A stretch of DNA of 64,000 bases, from the NCBI RefSeq assembly GCF_020740795.1, contig NC_067282.1, forward strand, positions 152,072,858-152,136,857. Direction: 5' to 3'. The position numbers and the translations under genes are program-made. The notes beneath the pieces are model-generated. The model was not told where the DNA came from and did not search any database. It was given only the letters and a program-made list of their open reading frames with translations. Position 1 is the first letter of the stretch. Each line of letters begins with the position of its first letter. This DNA comes from Apus apus (Eukaryota; Chordata; Aves; Apodiformes; Apodidae). Positions 35,268 to 47,020 of the stretch are shown piece by piece.

Positions 35268-38200
35268 ATGATGAAGAGGCAGTTTAATCGGATGCGGCAG
35301 CAGCTGTCCCATCCCAACAGCACCAGCCGGTAAGGACTTCTCTGCTACCTGTGCTGGAGGGCTGTGAGGGAGCAGGATGTGGGTCCCAGGGGGTTTGTGC
35401 TGGGACTGGACTGGCCTCCCAGGGCTGGTGGCAAGGGGAAAGGGTGGAAGGACCTGATTTTAGAGCATCTTGAGCATTAGCTAAGGGGCTGTTGCTCCCT
35501 GGTGCCTGTGGGGTGGCAGGAAGGCTGTGCTGCTGCTGCTCAGCAGGGAGATGGTCCTCAAGCCTGGCTACCTCTCCCAGTGCCCACAGATGATGCATCC
35601 ACCTGGAAACAGGCCTTTCCTGAGCTTGAGTTCCCCAGGATGTGAGGACAATAGGAAGAGACCTTCCAGCCACATGCCCGTGGCTGTGCAGAGACTAGGA
35701 GGGTGTTAGGAGCTGGGTCCTGCTCTCCCTGCTGAGCCCAGGGTGCCCCATGGGAGCCAGATGCCCTGCATAGCTCTAGCTGGCCTGGCAGTGCAGGCAT
35801 CCTGGGATGCCCTAAGAGGAGAGGACCAGAGATCCTCAGAGGACCCACGGAGGACTTACAGCTTCACACAAATCCTGCCAGCCCCATCCAGCCTCACTGC
35901 TTCCTTATTTTTCCCTTTGGCTTCCCAAAGCTCTCCCCTTGCAAAACTCAGAACTGAAATTACAGTGCTGGGCCCTCTGTTCCCAGGACCCCCAGTCCCT
36001 CTGTCCTACAGCCACCTCCACAGATTCCCCAGCACTGGGAGTCTGAGCGGGACCAACCGTGTCTCTTGGACCACTGAGGTCCTTCTGCCAGCCCAGCAGA
36101 CAAACTGCAGGGAAGCAGCTCCTACATCATGGTGGCCTCTTCCTCTTAGTGCATTCCCCAGAGGAGAGCATGACCCCTTTCCCAACCCTCCTTCCTCAAG
36201 GTGTCTCATCTCCATGTTACGTGCACATCCCTTTTGTTTAATACTGGGTGGGCAGGAGGTCTCTTGGGTGAAGCCCAAGAGCAAACTCTTCACCCGCTGC
36301 AGAGCCTCTCTTCCTCAGGCCACAATCTCACATGACTTTGCGTGCCTTCAACCGAGCCGCCCCCATTTCCTGCAGCTCCACAGCCTCGTCCTGTGTTGGC
36401 TCTTGTGGGTGGTGAGAAGAGAGAAACACGAACTGGGGAAAAAGCAGCAGCAGCAAAGGGAAAGCAGATGGGGTTCCTGGGCCATAGCAATGGCAGTGGG
36501 CTGTGAAGCGAGGTTTCCTCTATGGGAGCCTTCAGGGAGGTTTGGTGATGATGGTGGCTGGTGGGGTTTGAAATTGGTTCTGAGCTCAATTTGCTGTAAA
36601 CCACAAGTTTCCTTTGCCAGATTCGCTCCTAATGCCCGCTGCAAAACTGAGCAAAAGGCTAGTTTCATGTAGGCTTTTCTGGAAGGGCTAGTGCTGGTCT
36701 CAGTCCCCAGCTTGACCACAAAGATATCCTTGCACTGGCACCAGTGGCCCCACTGCTCATGGCTACCCTGGCCTGCAAAGATGCATGCTGGGCTCCAACA
36801 GCACTGCCCTGGGTTCACCTTCAAAGTAGAGGCAGATGGTCTGGGATAGAAGGTTTCACCAGCAAACATCCCACCCCTGCCATGGCCTTGCTAGGCACTC
36901 TGTCCCCAAAAAACAGCCCACATCTGGACATTTTGACTGTGGTGCTCTGAACTGGAAGCCCTGTCTGAAGAGGTGTCCACCAACCTGCAAGGCTGGCTGC
37001 CTTGCCTTCTTCCTGTTGTTCTTGTACCCCCTGGGCTCATTCTGTCCACAGTCTTGTGTACAATGGTCCAGGCCATAGCCAGTGTCTCCTGCTCCTGGGA
37101 GCTCAAAGAGAGACAGGTGGGATGCATAAGGACCTTCCTTCCTGAGGAGGTTGAGTCGTCACCCCCATCTCCTGATGGCTCTTTCTCTTTTCTCCACAGA
37201 GCCCAAGAAGCAACCGAGCTCCTGCCAGAAGATTTGCTGCAGGTGAGGTGTAGGTTGGGTGGGCAGGCGTGTGCCTGCTTGTGCTTGGGTGTGGGAACCT
37301 GCCCTGTTCCTGCCTGTGATTTCTCCTGCTGACACGTCCAAGTCACAGGGCTGGGATCTGCCTGTGTGCCAGAGGGTAACTCCAGGACCATGGCATTAAA
37401 GGATTGGCAGGCTCCTGCCATGGGAAAGGGCTTTCCCAGCTGCTCAGAGAGGGATGAATCCTGACCAGGAGCTGTGCTCCCTTTTTCGGGGGCCAGGGGT
37501 ACTCTGGGATGCAGAGCTGGGTGGTGGGGTGACAGCCTCAGGCTTCCCCAGTGCCACCTTTCCACCCCAGATCGAGCAGAGGATCGAGCCAGCCAAGCGA
37601 GCAGCTCACAGCGTGTCCAAGAGGCTCCAAGCCTGCCTGCAGGGGCAGTGTGGTTCCGAGATGGACAAGCGAGTGGTGAGTGGAGTCCTTCCTCTGCAGC
37701 CCACGCTCGCCCCAGCTCTGTCTCCCAAAAGCAAAAGGGACAGGAGGCCCCTGCCTTGCAGGCTTTGCTGAGGGTGAGCCCAGCCCAGGTTCCATCCTCA
37801 GCAGTGGCCACCAGCAGATGGTGGTAGAGCAGAGCAGGACAACCCTCTCAATCATCACTAATTTGAGGCCTCCTGAGATGAAGACAGTGTCTTTGCAGTG
37901 AATAACCCTCCAAAGCCCTGTTGTCCATGTCCCCTCCTGAACCCCTGTGAAACTCTGGCACCCATCGTGCCCTGTGGTGAGGAGCACAACAGCACAGCCA
38001 GGCAGAGGTGCTACCACTTATTCCTCCTCCGTTTGAACCTGCCGCCCTCTTCCTGGCTGGTGCTCATCAGCCCTTGTCTAGGAAGAAAACAGTGGATGCC
38101 CCTGCACTTACCTTAGCCCCTCCCATGATTTGGTGAGCTCCTCTCTTCTTGGCAGCCTGACAAGCCCTAGCTTGACTTAATTATACTTGTTGATTAAACT

Positions 38201-41200
38201 GCTCCATACATTTGAAGATGTGGCAGGGCTGGGCTTAGTGAGGGCCAAATGTCATGGTCCTCCACAAGGCACTATTTTACAGAAGACTAGAGGGTTTCTA
38301 ATGAGCTCTGGAGCCTCTGTGCCTCATTTAGCTAACTGGATCCTGGCTTTGGGTGAAGGGACATCCAGAGGACCCTTTCCCAGACCCCAGGGCCAACTGG
38401 GCTGTGAGGACCCAACACAGGCTTTGGTCACTTGCTCCCACACCATGCTGGCCTGCTTCACAGGGTGGGAGCTGCCACACACCAGCTCACCATCCCTTTC
38501 CCAAATCCTTGGCTTTGTGCAGAAGAAGATGCCCTTGATGGCTCTGTCCACAGCAATGGCTGAGAGCTTCAAGGAACTGGACACAGAATCTAGCCTCGGG
38601 TAAGTGCCAATGGAAGAAAGGGCCAGTGGTGACCCTGAAAGATGCCAGACTCAGGCAGAGCCTCTGTCTTGGCTCAGGGGCTCCCATGGCAAAGCTGAGC
38701 TGTCAAACTCTGTCCTCAGAGCAAACACTGGTGTTGCAGGAGAAGGAACAGCCAGCACCATCAGCCTCTAATTGCAGAGAGGGCCAGGGGCTCACTCAGG
38801 GTCCCACATGGGTATTGGTATGGTGGGGGGGTGTTGGGTCATAGGGTGACATGGCTCCAGCCCGCAGTCATTTCATCTCTGTCCCACACACAGGAAAGCC
38901 CTGGAGATGGCCTGCTGCATACAGAGCTCACTGGCCAAAATCCTGGCCGAGTTTGAAATCACCCTGGAGCACGATGTCCTGCAGCCACTCAACAAGCTCA
39001 GCGAAGTAGCTCTGGCCACCTTCCCAGCTCCACTCTCCCATCCCACCTCCCCTTCCCAGGTTCCCAAGCCTCTGCAACTCCCTCTGGCCCCTCTCTCCCA
39101 CAGGAAGAGCTTCCCATCGTCCTGAAGCGTAAGAAGACCCTCCAGAAGTTGATCTCTGACTGGAACACCATCAAGAGCCGGTAAAGGGCACACTCCAGCC
39201 TGGGGGAGAGGGGGCGGGCAGAACACATGGGGCATAGTCCCCAGGCAGGCTGAGGGAGAGGGGAAGATGACTGCCCTGGGGAGCAAGTTTCCCCAGGCTG
39301 GAGGTGAAGTCAAAGAGGCAGCAGCTCTTTGGACACTCCCAGCCAGCCCCTCTCTGCAGGCACATGCCGCTCTGGGCTGAGCCACTGGCTCTGTGGCACG
39401 GGAGGGAAGGGCAGGGCCGTGTCCGAAGGCAGCAAAGTGCCCTGGTGCTGCTCGGTGCTGCTGAGATCGCCCTGCTCGGACTTCTGCAGGGTAGTCCATG
39501 CTGTGCCAGGTTTCTCTGGGAGAGCAGGGTAGCCGTGGGTCGCTGGTGCCTCGTTCCCACACTGCCCTCCCTTTGGCTGCTGGGTGGAGAGGAGGAAACA
39601 CCTCAGGAACAGGGCTTGGGAAGGGTCCTGCAGCCATGCTGAGTGCTCCCCATCCTCATCAGGTCACACCTCTTGGTGCAGCAGCATCTTCCTCTTGGGG
39701 AGGGAAATGAGAGGTGCTGGCCTAGGAAAGCAGGAAAGCCACCACAGGGCAGTCCTGTGACTTGCAACCATAGCTGAGGTTGACCGCCCTCACAGTCCCC
39801 ATACCCCTTCTGCACACTCATCCCATCCTGTGTCCCCAGCACTGAGGCTTTGGGTGTGCCTCTTCTCTTCCACTCCAAAGGCTGAACCAAGCTGCCAAGA
39901 GCACCAGTAATAGTTCTGGTCCTGGCGCTGGCCCTGGGGCATCTTCTGCTGCCAACAAACTGGAGATCTTGAAGGAAGAGGAGGAGGAGGTGAAGAGGAA
40001 GGTGGAGCAGTGCAAGGTGAGAATATCACTCACTCTCCCCCATGGGGCACCTCCAGGGCTGGAGACGTGGTCCTCTCCAGTGGCTCCATCCAAGATGGCC
40101 CCATGCCAAGACAAAAGCAGCCAGCTGGCATGTCCTGCCCTCTGTAAGCAAACCAGTCGCTCGAGGAGCAGCAATAGGGAGATGCCCCAAGCTCCAGGGG
40201 CTTCAGAAGGGAGCTTATGGGGTCCCCTAGGGCTGGGAGCCAGCCAAGCACGGATCTGTGCTGGGTAGCAGGAGACTTTCACATCAGCTTCCTCAATGCC
40301 TGCCCTCTTTCTCTGAAACAAGCACATCCCAAGGGCATGCTGGAACTAGAGGTGCAGGGACCTCTTGTCCCTGAGCCTCTAGTGCCAGGATCCTGATCAT
40401 CGGGCAGGTCACTGATGGTACCCAAATACAAGTGATGGGGGCAAGGAGGAATCCCCTCATGGTCCCAGCCTGCCTCCCAACCACACCCTGGAGACTCTGT
40501 CTGGGCGACTCACAGCCCAGACAGGAGGCTTTGTGAAGACATCCCCTCTGCCTTGGGTACTAGGGAGAAGGTGGAAGGTTGCTGATCTCTGTGTCTCCCT
40601 TCCCAGGATGAGTACATGGCTGACCTCTACCACTTCTCTACCAAAGAGGACAGCTACGCCAGCTACTTCATCAGAGTAAGTCTTCTTGCATGTCTCCTCA
40701 TCATGTGAACATCTGGGGTATGTTTGAGCCCAGCCTCATATCCACCTGTATCAAGCCCTCCAGCCAGGGCAGGGGACAGCCCCAGGCACCAGTAGATGCC
40801 CAAAGCTGGCCTTGCTCCATGTGCTGTGGCTGCGTGTCACCAACTGCAAACAGAGTGGCTTGTCCTGATGACCCCCTATCTCCAATTTGCCCTCCACCCC
40901 TCAGAATAACCACATTCCCACAAACTCCAGGGGGGGTTCCCCTTTCAGCTCCCCTTTCTCCCTGCCTCCACGTGGGTACCGTGTCCTGGGGACGAGGGTC
41001 TCTCTAAGAGGGGCCAATGCTGAACTGAGCACTATTGGTGTGTTCCCCACCCGGCAGCTGCTGGAAATCCAAGCCCAGTACCACCGGCAGTCCCTGGGAT
41101 CACTGGACTCAGCTCTGGCAGAGCTGAAGGAATGCCACAGCCAGACAGGTACTTGCCAGCTCTCCATGCAGCCTGGGGAGAGCCACAGCTGAGCACAGGG

Positions 41201-44200
41201 AACGCAAGCACAGCTGGTCAGGCTGAGAAAGGCAAGTTCTCCCCACTCTGTGCTGCACATCAGGCTGGTGGGATGGGGACAGCAGCATGAGGCAGGCTGG
41301 GGATGCTGCCTGCTCAGCCCCAACTAGGAGAGAGGTGTTGGTATGGCTAGATACCAGATGGGCCTGGTGACCACTGTCCCTCCCGACATCCACCTCCCTC
41401 TTCCAGAGCCCTCCTTCACCCCAGCAGTGGGGTACTATGGCGTGCCCCTAGAAACACACCTCAAGAGCTTGGGAAGGGAGATTGCGCTGCCCATCGAAGC
41501 CTGTGTCATGATGCTGTTGGCCTCTGGCATGAGGGAGGAGGTAGGCAGTGCTCCTCACCCCCCCTGCCCTGCTCCCCCGCCCCAGAATGTAGCCCCTCGC
41601 ATCCCTTCCTTCTTTGCTCTATCCCCAGGGACTCTTCCGGCTGGCAGCGGGTGCCTCAGTGCTGAGGAAGTTAAAGAGCAGCTTGGCCAGCGGCTCCAAC
41701 GCCCTAGAGGAGTTTTACTCAGACCCCCACGCTGTGGCTGGTGGGTGCCAGCAAGGGGGGATGGTGGGACACAGCTGGGCCGTCCCTACCATCCCCCAGC
41801 TGCCATCACCCCCACCACTCCCCCTCCCCTCCCAGGTGCGCTGAAATCCTACCTGCGGGAGCTGCCCCAGCCTTTGATGACCTTTGAGCTCTATAACGAG
41901 TGGGTGAAAGTGGCCAGGTGGGTCTGGGCATTAGGGCGGGAAAGTCTGGTGGAGCACCAAGGAGCTACCCCACCACCCTCCCTCCATCTCTCCCAGCACT
42001 GGGAGCAAGGCTGCTTGGCCTCATTTGCCACATGGGGAGACAAGAATGCAGCACCTGGTCTGTTCCATGCTCAGCAGAAATCCAGATGCCACAAAATTCC
42101 ATAGAACAGCAATAAAAAACACGGCAGGGTGAGGGGGGGAAGGCTGCAGCCTTTCTTATTGCAAGAAGAGCTTAGTCTATGAAGAGCTGCTTGGCCTCAA
42201 TGGCATGAGCCCCATCTCACTGGGCCACCAGCTGAGACTGGCCCCTTGCTTTTGGGTTGAAAGGCGTGGTTGAGGAGGCTCATCAAAAACCCTGGGGAAA
42301 GGGGGACAGCACCTTTCTAAAGGGATGGGCTCAGTGCCATTAACCCCTGTAGTCACGGTGAAGCAGGGTTGTTCCTGGTGGCAAGGCAGTGCTCACCCCC
42401 CGGCCCACCCACCATCAAGTCCCTTTGAGCCTCTGGGGTGCACTTTTATCAACGCCTGGCTCAGCTGCCCAGAAAAGGCAGCAGCAGGGCATCTCCATCC
42501 CCGCACGGGGCTGCTGCCACTGGCCTTCCTCCCTTGCACGCCATGTCCCCCTCTGCTGCAGGGGACGGGCTGAGCTCTCCACTCCTCCCTCTTCTCTCTC
42601 ACAGCCTGAAGGACGCTGATGGCCGCGTGCGAAGCCTGCAGGACACCTGCAGCCGCCTGCCCCGCGAGAGCTACAACAATCTCAGGTGTTTTGCAGGGAT
42701 GGGTTTTTTCAGCCCCAAGCAATGACCAGGGCAGCCATTCCCTCCCCAAATCCGTATTTACTGCCCCTTGCCTTCCTTTTATCCCACAGGTATCTGATCA
42801 AGTTTTTAGCCAAGCTGGCCGAACACCAGGAGTTGAATAAAATGACCCCCAGCAACATCGCCATCGTGCTGGGCCCCAACCTGCTGTGGACGCAGCAGAG
42901 CAATGAGTAAGGCCTGGATCAGAGGGGTGGGAAGCAGCTCTGGGCAAGTACTGACACCATGGGAAAGGCTGGTCCTGCAGCCTTCATGCTGGTCTAAAGC
43001 ACCCGCACCTCTTCCATCCTCAAGTCCCATTCCCTGTCCACACAATCCCCAGGAGCACGTCCCGTCGCCAAACACGTGTCTGCTTAGCCACTCTGCAAAG
43101 CAGCAGAGGAAGAGGCTGAGACCCAGAGCACTTGTGACATGGATAGCGTCCAACACCTAACTAGTGTTTCCAGGACAGGGAAAAAGACCCACCTGCCACA
43201 CTACCACCCTGCTCAGTTGGGCTGTCTCTCCTTTGGGCTCTACCCCCTCAGCAATGAACAGCAAAAGGGTTAAAGCCCCCCAGACCCTCTTCTGATGCCT
43301 CCCCACCCCTGTCTCTCAGAGACCCTGTGCAACTGGACTTGGCCTCGGTCTCCTCCATCCAGGTGGTGGGTGTGGTGGAAGCCCTCATCCAGAACGCGGA
43401 CACCCTTTTCCCTGGAGGTAGGGCCAGGGCCTTGCTTGGGGAATGCAACAGAGAGTGAAGGGGGAAGGGACATTTCTCCATCCCCAGGAGGAGAGAAGCT
43501 GGGGGCTGCTCTGGCTCCCTGCTGTGGGGTCACTGGGGGAAGCTCTGCAAGGAGAGTGCTTCCTTGCGGAGTCTCCTCCCTGCTCTTCACCCAGAGGTAG
43601 ATTTCAACGTCTCGGGCATATTCACTCCTCCCGTAAACATCAGACTTGGTGAAGCTGCCCCAAAGAAAGAGCTGTGCCCCAATTCCCCTCTGGCTGGCAC
43701 CCCTGCTCTCCAGGATGGAGAGACGTAAGTCTGGCAGGATCTGGGGGATCTGGCTGTCCCAGCACTCCCTAAGCCCTCCCTTCATCCCGTCCCACCCCAT
43801 GGGCCATATCCTTGCCTCGTGGCCTGCCATGCCCAACCATAGCCTGCCTTGTGCCTTTCTCTGCACAGCACCTCGAGGGACCCCGAGGCCAGGTCCCCGC
43901 CAGCATCCCCTGCGGTGACCAGATCATCTCCAGAAGCCACAGGGCCAGCAGCTCTGCAGATGACCGATGACACCGCCCGCAAAGGTTAGGGTGCCTCATA
44001 CAGCACGATGCTTGAGAGATGACACTTCCCAGGAGAGTACTGGGGATGTCCCTGCCACCAAATGACTGGAAGGGCCTCTAGCTGGGGCAGCGTGGCCAGG
44101 ATGTGGCACCTCATGGCCTGCTCTGTCCGCATCCAGGGTGGGACTGCAGGGGGGGATGTGGCCAGTCCCTCCAGCATGGGATGGACACTCCCCATAAAGA

Positions 44201-44751
44201 GGTGTCAAAGCTCAGGGAAGAGAGTGGCAAAAGCTCTCAAAACCCATTGTGTGCTTGGGCCTCCCGAGTGCAGAAGCCAGACAAGAGGCAGCTTGTCCGC
44301 CAATCTGCCTGCAGCCCCCTGCCTCACCCAGGGCCAGCACCGCGGCCACCTCTGCCCTGGGAAGAGACCCCAGCAGAAGGGACCCCAGCAGAAGGGACCC
44401 CAGCCCACCTCCGCTTTCTCTCCAGGCAAGCGCCCGGCTCCAGCCCGCCCCGTGATGCCGCCGCCGCCGCCCGTGGCCCAGCCCCGCAGCCCCGCTCCCG
44501 CCCCCGCAGCCCCCGAGCACGCAGCCAGCCCCAAAGCCCGGCCACGACGCCTGGCGGGGGCGCCCAGCCGAGCCCCTCCCGTCCCGCCGCCGCTCCCGCC
44601 GCAGCCGTCCCGCCGCCGCAGCCGGGACACCCCGCCGCCCCCCGGGACACCCGCCGGCGAGGCCGAGACAGCCGCGGGGCAGCCGCCGCCGGAGCGGGGA
44701 CGAAGCCCGCCGGCCACGTCGCCGCCAGCAGCGCAGCCCGCGGAGGACTGA
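35268..44751 (+). CDS. SH3BP1: SH3 domain-binding protein 1 (BAR-RhoGAP), 18 coding exons
   Basis: Exons: 35268-35329, 37200-37242, 37571-37675, 38523-38599, 38894-39005, 39104-39180, 39881-40016, 40607-40675, 41058-41148, 41407-41540, 41629-41740, 41836-41917, 42605-42685, 42790-42906, 43320-43417, 43595-43724, 43869-43984, 44426-44751. All phases agree, giving 1,968 bases and 655 residues (human about 701). It is a GTPase-activating protein for Rac and Cdc42 at membranes, junctions and the leading edge. An N-terminal BAR domain covers about residues 1-257 (EPAKRAAHSVSKRLQACLQG, LAKILAEFEITLEHDVLQPL, EEEEEVKRKVEQC). RhoGAP covers about 275-465, with the arginine finger in GLFRLAAG near residue 306 and the core NKMTPSNIAIVLGPNLLW. 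The proline-rich tail includes the SH3 ligand KRPAPARPVMPPPPP. The start MMKRQ matches the family. Exon 5 has a weak GTAGCT donor before a 98-base intron. ARHGAP17 and ARHGAP44 are relatives, but synteny and the tail point to SH3BP1. Confidence 0.95.
35330..37199 (+). other. SH3BP1 intron 1
   Basis: A 1,870-base intron. It contains a plus-strand open frame of 309 codons (35743-36672) that resembles no family I know and has low-complexity patches. No exon or repeat was assigned. Confidence 0.7.
44366..44404. repeat. 15-base tandem repeat in SH3BP1 intron 17
   Basis: The unit gaccccagcagaagg occurs at 44366 and 44381, with a partial third copy at 44396. The array ends about 20 bases before the exon 18 acceptor, so length variation would change the branch-point region. 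Confidence 0.85.
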
Positions 44752-45230
44752 GCAGGGTGCGGGGCACGGGGGTCACCACGGGGCTGGGAGACGGGAGCGC
44801 AGCGCTCCGCGGGACCTGCGGAAATGCCGGGGTGGCCTGAGAGGACAGAGCGTCCCTCCAGCTCCTCCTCGGCTCACGGCAGGTGGGACCCTCTGCCCGC
44901 CGTTCCCTGCTCTCCCGTCCCCACGGAGCCTTCCACCCCACGCCTGCACGCTCCTGCCGGCGAGCCACGCTGGGCTTCAGGCCCTGCCAGCCCCGCGGGA
45001 CCCAGCCCTGGGCCGGGGTCCCCCAGCTGCGGGTGAAGCCACCTCCACGGGTGCTCGGGGAGCAGGAGGGGCTGCCAGGAGCAGCTCCCGGGCACCGCCG
45101 GCCGCTTCTTCGGGCCATCGCAGGCAGGCTGGCCCCGCGGGGCCAGTTGTGGGCACGCAGCTGTGCTCCCAGCCCCTTCCCGCCCCGCTCTGCCTTAAAA
45201 CGTGCTGCCTCGAGAACTAGACCGATATGT

Positions 45231-45263
<33 letters not shown>

Positions 45264-45300
45264 CTTGGCAAAGAAATTATCTAGAGAGCTGGCGCCACGG
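44752..45300 (+). other. SH3BP1 3' UTR candidate region
   Basis: G+C-rich sequence after the SH3BP1 stop with no AATAAA or ATTAAA. The only poly(A)-like hexamer is AATATA at 45234-45239, at the edge of an (AT)n tract. Confidence 0.5.
45235..45262. repeat. (AT)14 microsatellite
   Basis: Uninterrupted AT dinucleotides over 28 bases between the SH3BP1 end and the PDXP promoter. It is an A/T island in very G+C-rich surroundings. Confidence 0.95.
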
Positions 45301-45367
45301 CTGCAGGCAAGGTGCGAGCGGGAGGCACTCGGCAGCTCCGGTGCTGGGAGGCGGCAAGTGGCGGGAC

Positions 45368-45496
45368 GGCGGAGAGGCGGGGCTGAGCGGCGGCGCGGGA
45401 GGGGCGGGGCGGCGGAGAGGCGGGGCTGAGCGGCGGCGCGGGAGGGGCGGGGCGGCGGAGAGGCGGGGCTGAGCGGCAGCGCGGGAGGGGCAGCCC
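45368..45496. repeat. 43-bp GC-box minisatellite, three copies
   Basis: Three tandem copies start at 45368, 45411 and 45454 with a period of 43. Each holds ggcggagaggcggggctgag and a ggaggggcgg(ggc) GC box, a likely Sp1/KLF site. The third copy has drifted slightly (gcggcagcgcggg). The array lies about 350-480 bases upstream of the PDXP start codon. Confidence 0.95.
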
Positions 45497-45807
45497 GCAG
45501 CCCCGGCCGGCGCGGAGGCGGCTCCGCGGGGTGACGGCGGCTCCCCCCCCGCCCCCCCGCCGGCCAGCAGGGGGCGCCCCGCCGCAGCGCGCTCTCCCTC
45601 GGGGGAGGCGGCGGCCGGGGGAGAGGCGGGGACCGGTGGGTTCATCCAATCAGCGAGCGGGCTCTGGCTGCGTCCCGCCCCCTCCCCGCCTCCTCCGCAG
45701 CCGACAGGCCGGCGCGGCTGTCACTCTGCCGGCCGCCCGGCCCCGCCCCCTCCCCTCGCCGCTGATCGGCCGGCGCGGCTGCCGCTCCGGGCTGTGCCCG
45801 CCTCCCC

Positions 45808-45836
45808 GGGGCCGGGGCCGGGGCCGGGGCCGGGGC
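45808..45836 (+). repeat. GGGGCC hexanucleotide array in the PDXP 5' UTR
   Basis: Four perfect GGGGCC units plus GGGGC end 14 bases before the PDXP ATG. The array can form a G-quadruplex on the sense strand and RNA. Confidence 0.95.
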
Positions 45837-45849
45837 GCGGCGGGGCGGC

Positions 45850-47020
45850 ATGGCGGGCTGCCGGCGGCTGAGCGGCGCGGCGCTGCGGGAGGTGCTGGGC
45901 CCGGCGCAGGGGTTGCTCTTCGACTGCGACGGCGTGCTGTGGGCGGGCGAGCGCGCCGTCCCCGGCGCCCCCGAGCTGCTGGAGCGGCTGCGGCGCAGCG
46001 GCAAGGCCGCTCTCTTCGTCAGCAACAACAGCCGCCGCTCGGTGGCCGAGCTGGAGCGGCGCTTCAGCCGCCTGGGCTTCCGCGGCGTCCGCGCCGAGCA
46101 GGTCTTCAGCTCCGCGCTCTGCTCCGCGCTTTTCCTCCGCCAGCGCCTCCTGGGCGGCGGCGGGAGCGGGAGCGGGGCCGGGCGCGTCTTCGTGCTGGGC
46201 GGCGAGGGGCTGCGCGGCGAGGTGCGCGACGCCGGGCTGCGCCTGGCGGGGGAGGGCGAGCCGCTGCCCGGCGCCGCCGAGCCCGTGCGCGCCGTCCTGG
46301 TGGGCTACGACGACCAGTTCACCTTCGCCAAGCTGGCGCAGGCCTGCGGCTACCTGCGCGACCCGCAGTGCCTCCTGGTGGCCACCGACCCCGACCCCTG
46401 GCACCCGCTCAGCGACGGGCAGCGGACCCCCGGTGAGCCCCCCTGCCCCGGGGGTGCGGCGGGGCGGGTGGTGGGGCCGGCTTCCGCGCTGAGTTCTCCG
46501 TCCCGACCCTGGGCGAGGAGTTCCCCAGAGCACGGGAAGGGACAGGGCTGCCGTCCTGCCTCCCTCCCGGAGCCGTGCTGCCGGCGCCCGGCTCGCTCAG
46601 GCCCTGGCGGGGCTGGGGGGCACGGAGCTGGCTGCAGCCGGTGTCCCGTCACCCCGCAGCGAGTGTGGTTTTCCTCTCCTCCCTCCCCCTCCAGGGACCG
46701 GCAGCCTCACGGCCGCGGTGGAGACGGCGTCGGGCCGCAAGGCGCTGGTGGTGGGCAAGCCGAACACCTACATGTTCGACTGCATCGTGGAGCGTTTCGG
46801 CGTCGACCCGTCCCGCACCCTGATGGTGGGAGACCGTCTGGAGACAGATATCCTCTTCGGCAAGAACTGCGGCCTCTCCACCATCCTCACTCTGACGGGC
46901 GTCTCCCGCCTGGAAGAGGCGCAGGCCTACATGGCCAGCGACAGCCCCGCCGCCAAGGATCTGGTGCCCAATTACTATGTGGACAGCATTGCAGACTTGA
47001 TACCAGGCCTGGATGAGTAG
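45850..47020 (+). CDS. PDXP: Pyridoxal phosphatase / chronophin, two coding exons
   Basis: Exons are 45850-46432 and 46695-47020, joined in phase 1, giving 302 residues (human 296). This HAD-family phosphatase removes phosphate from pyridoxal 5'-phosphate and from Ser3 of cofilin, linking vitamin B6 metabolism and actin turnover in the cytosol. Motif I is FDCDGVLW, with the nucleophile Asp and the acid/base Asp. Motif II is FVSNNS. The motif III Lys lies in VGKP. Motif IV is GDRLETD, with the Mg-binding Asp. The C2 cap lies between motifs II and III (VLVGYDDQF, LLVATDPDPWHPLSDG). The start has a good context (gcggcATGG) and fits the family N terminus. Exon 1 is extremely G+C-rich while exon 2 is less so. 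A Gly/Ser run (GGGGSGSGAG) in the cap is bird-specific relative to the human protein as I recall it. PGP is the nearest paralogue, but the sequence and synteny match PDXP. Confidence 0.97.

Larger units (their letters stand above)
45300..45849 (+). promoter_or_regulatory. CpG-island promoter and 5' UTR of PDXP
   Basis: Very high CpG density and repeated GC boxes, plus ccaatcagcg at about 45646-45655, a good CCAAT-box context (NF-Y type). There is no TATA box at a fitting distance. The island continues into PDXP exon 1. The transcription start is not determinable here but should lie after the CCAAT box. Confidence 0.7.

Noticed and set aside
36891-37811. 306-codon minus-strand open frame
   Set aside because: It runs antisense across SH3BP1 exons 2 and 3 and their introns. 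No domain is visible, so it is a shadow frame.
38873-39637. 254-codon minus-strand open frame
   Set aside because: It is antisense to SH3BP1 exons 5 and 6, which explain the lack of stops.
42107-42113. AATAAA in the middle of SH3BP1
   Set aside because: It lies in intron 12, with well-phased exons 13-18 downstream, so it is not the normal gene end.
44062-44425. In-frame upstream extension of SH3BP1 exon 18
   Set aside because: Although open, exon 17 read into its intron meets a stop at once (AAA GGT TAG), and a good acceptor lies at 44425.
45202-45472. Plus-strand frames with IYIYIYIY followed by Arg/Gly repeats
   Set aside because: They are translations of the (AT)14 microsatellite and the 43-bp minisatellite.
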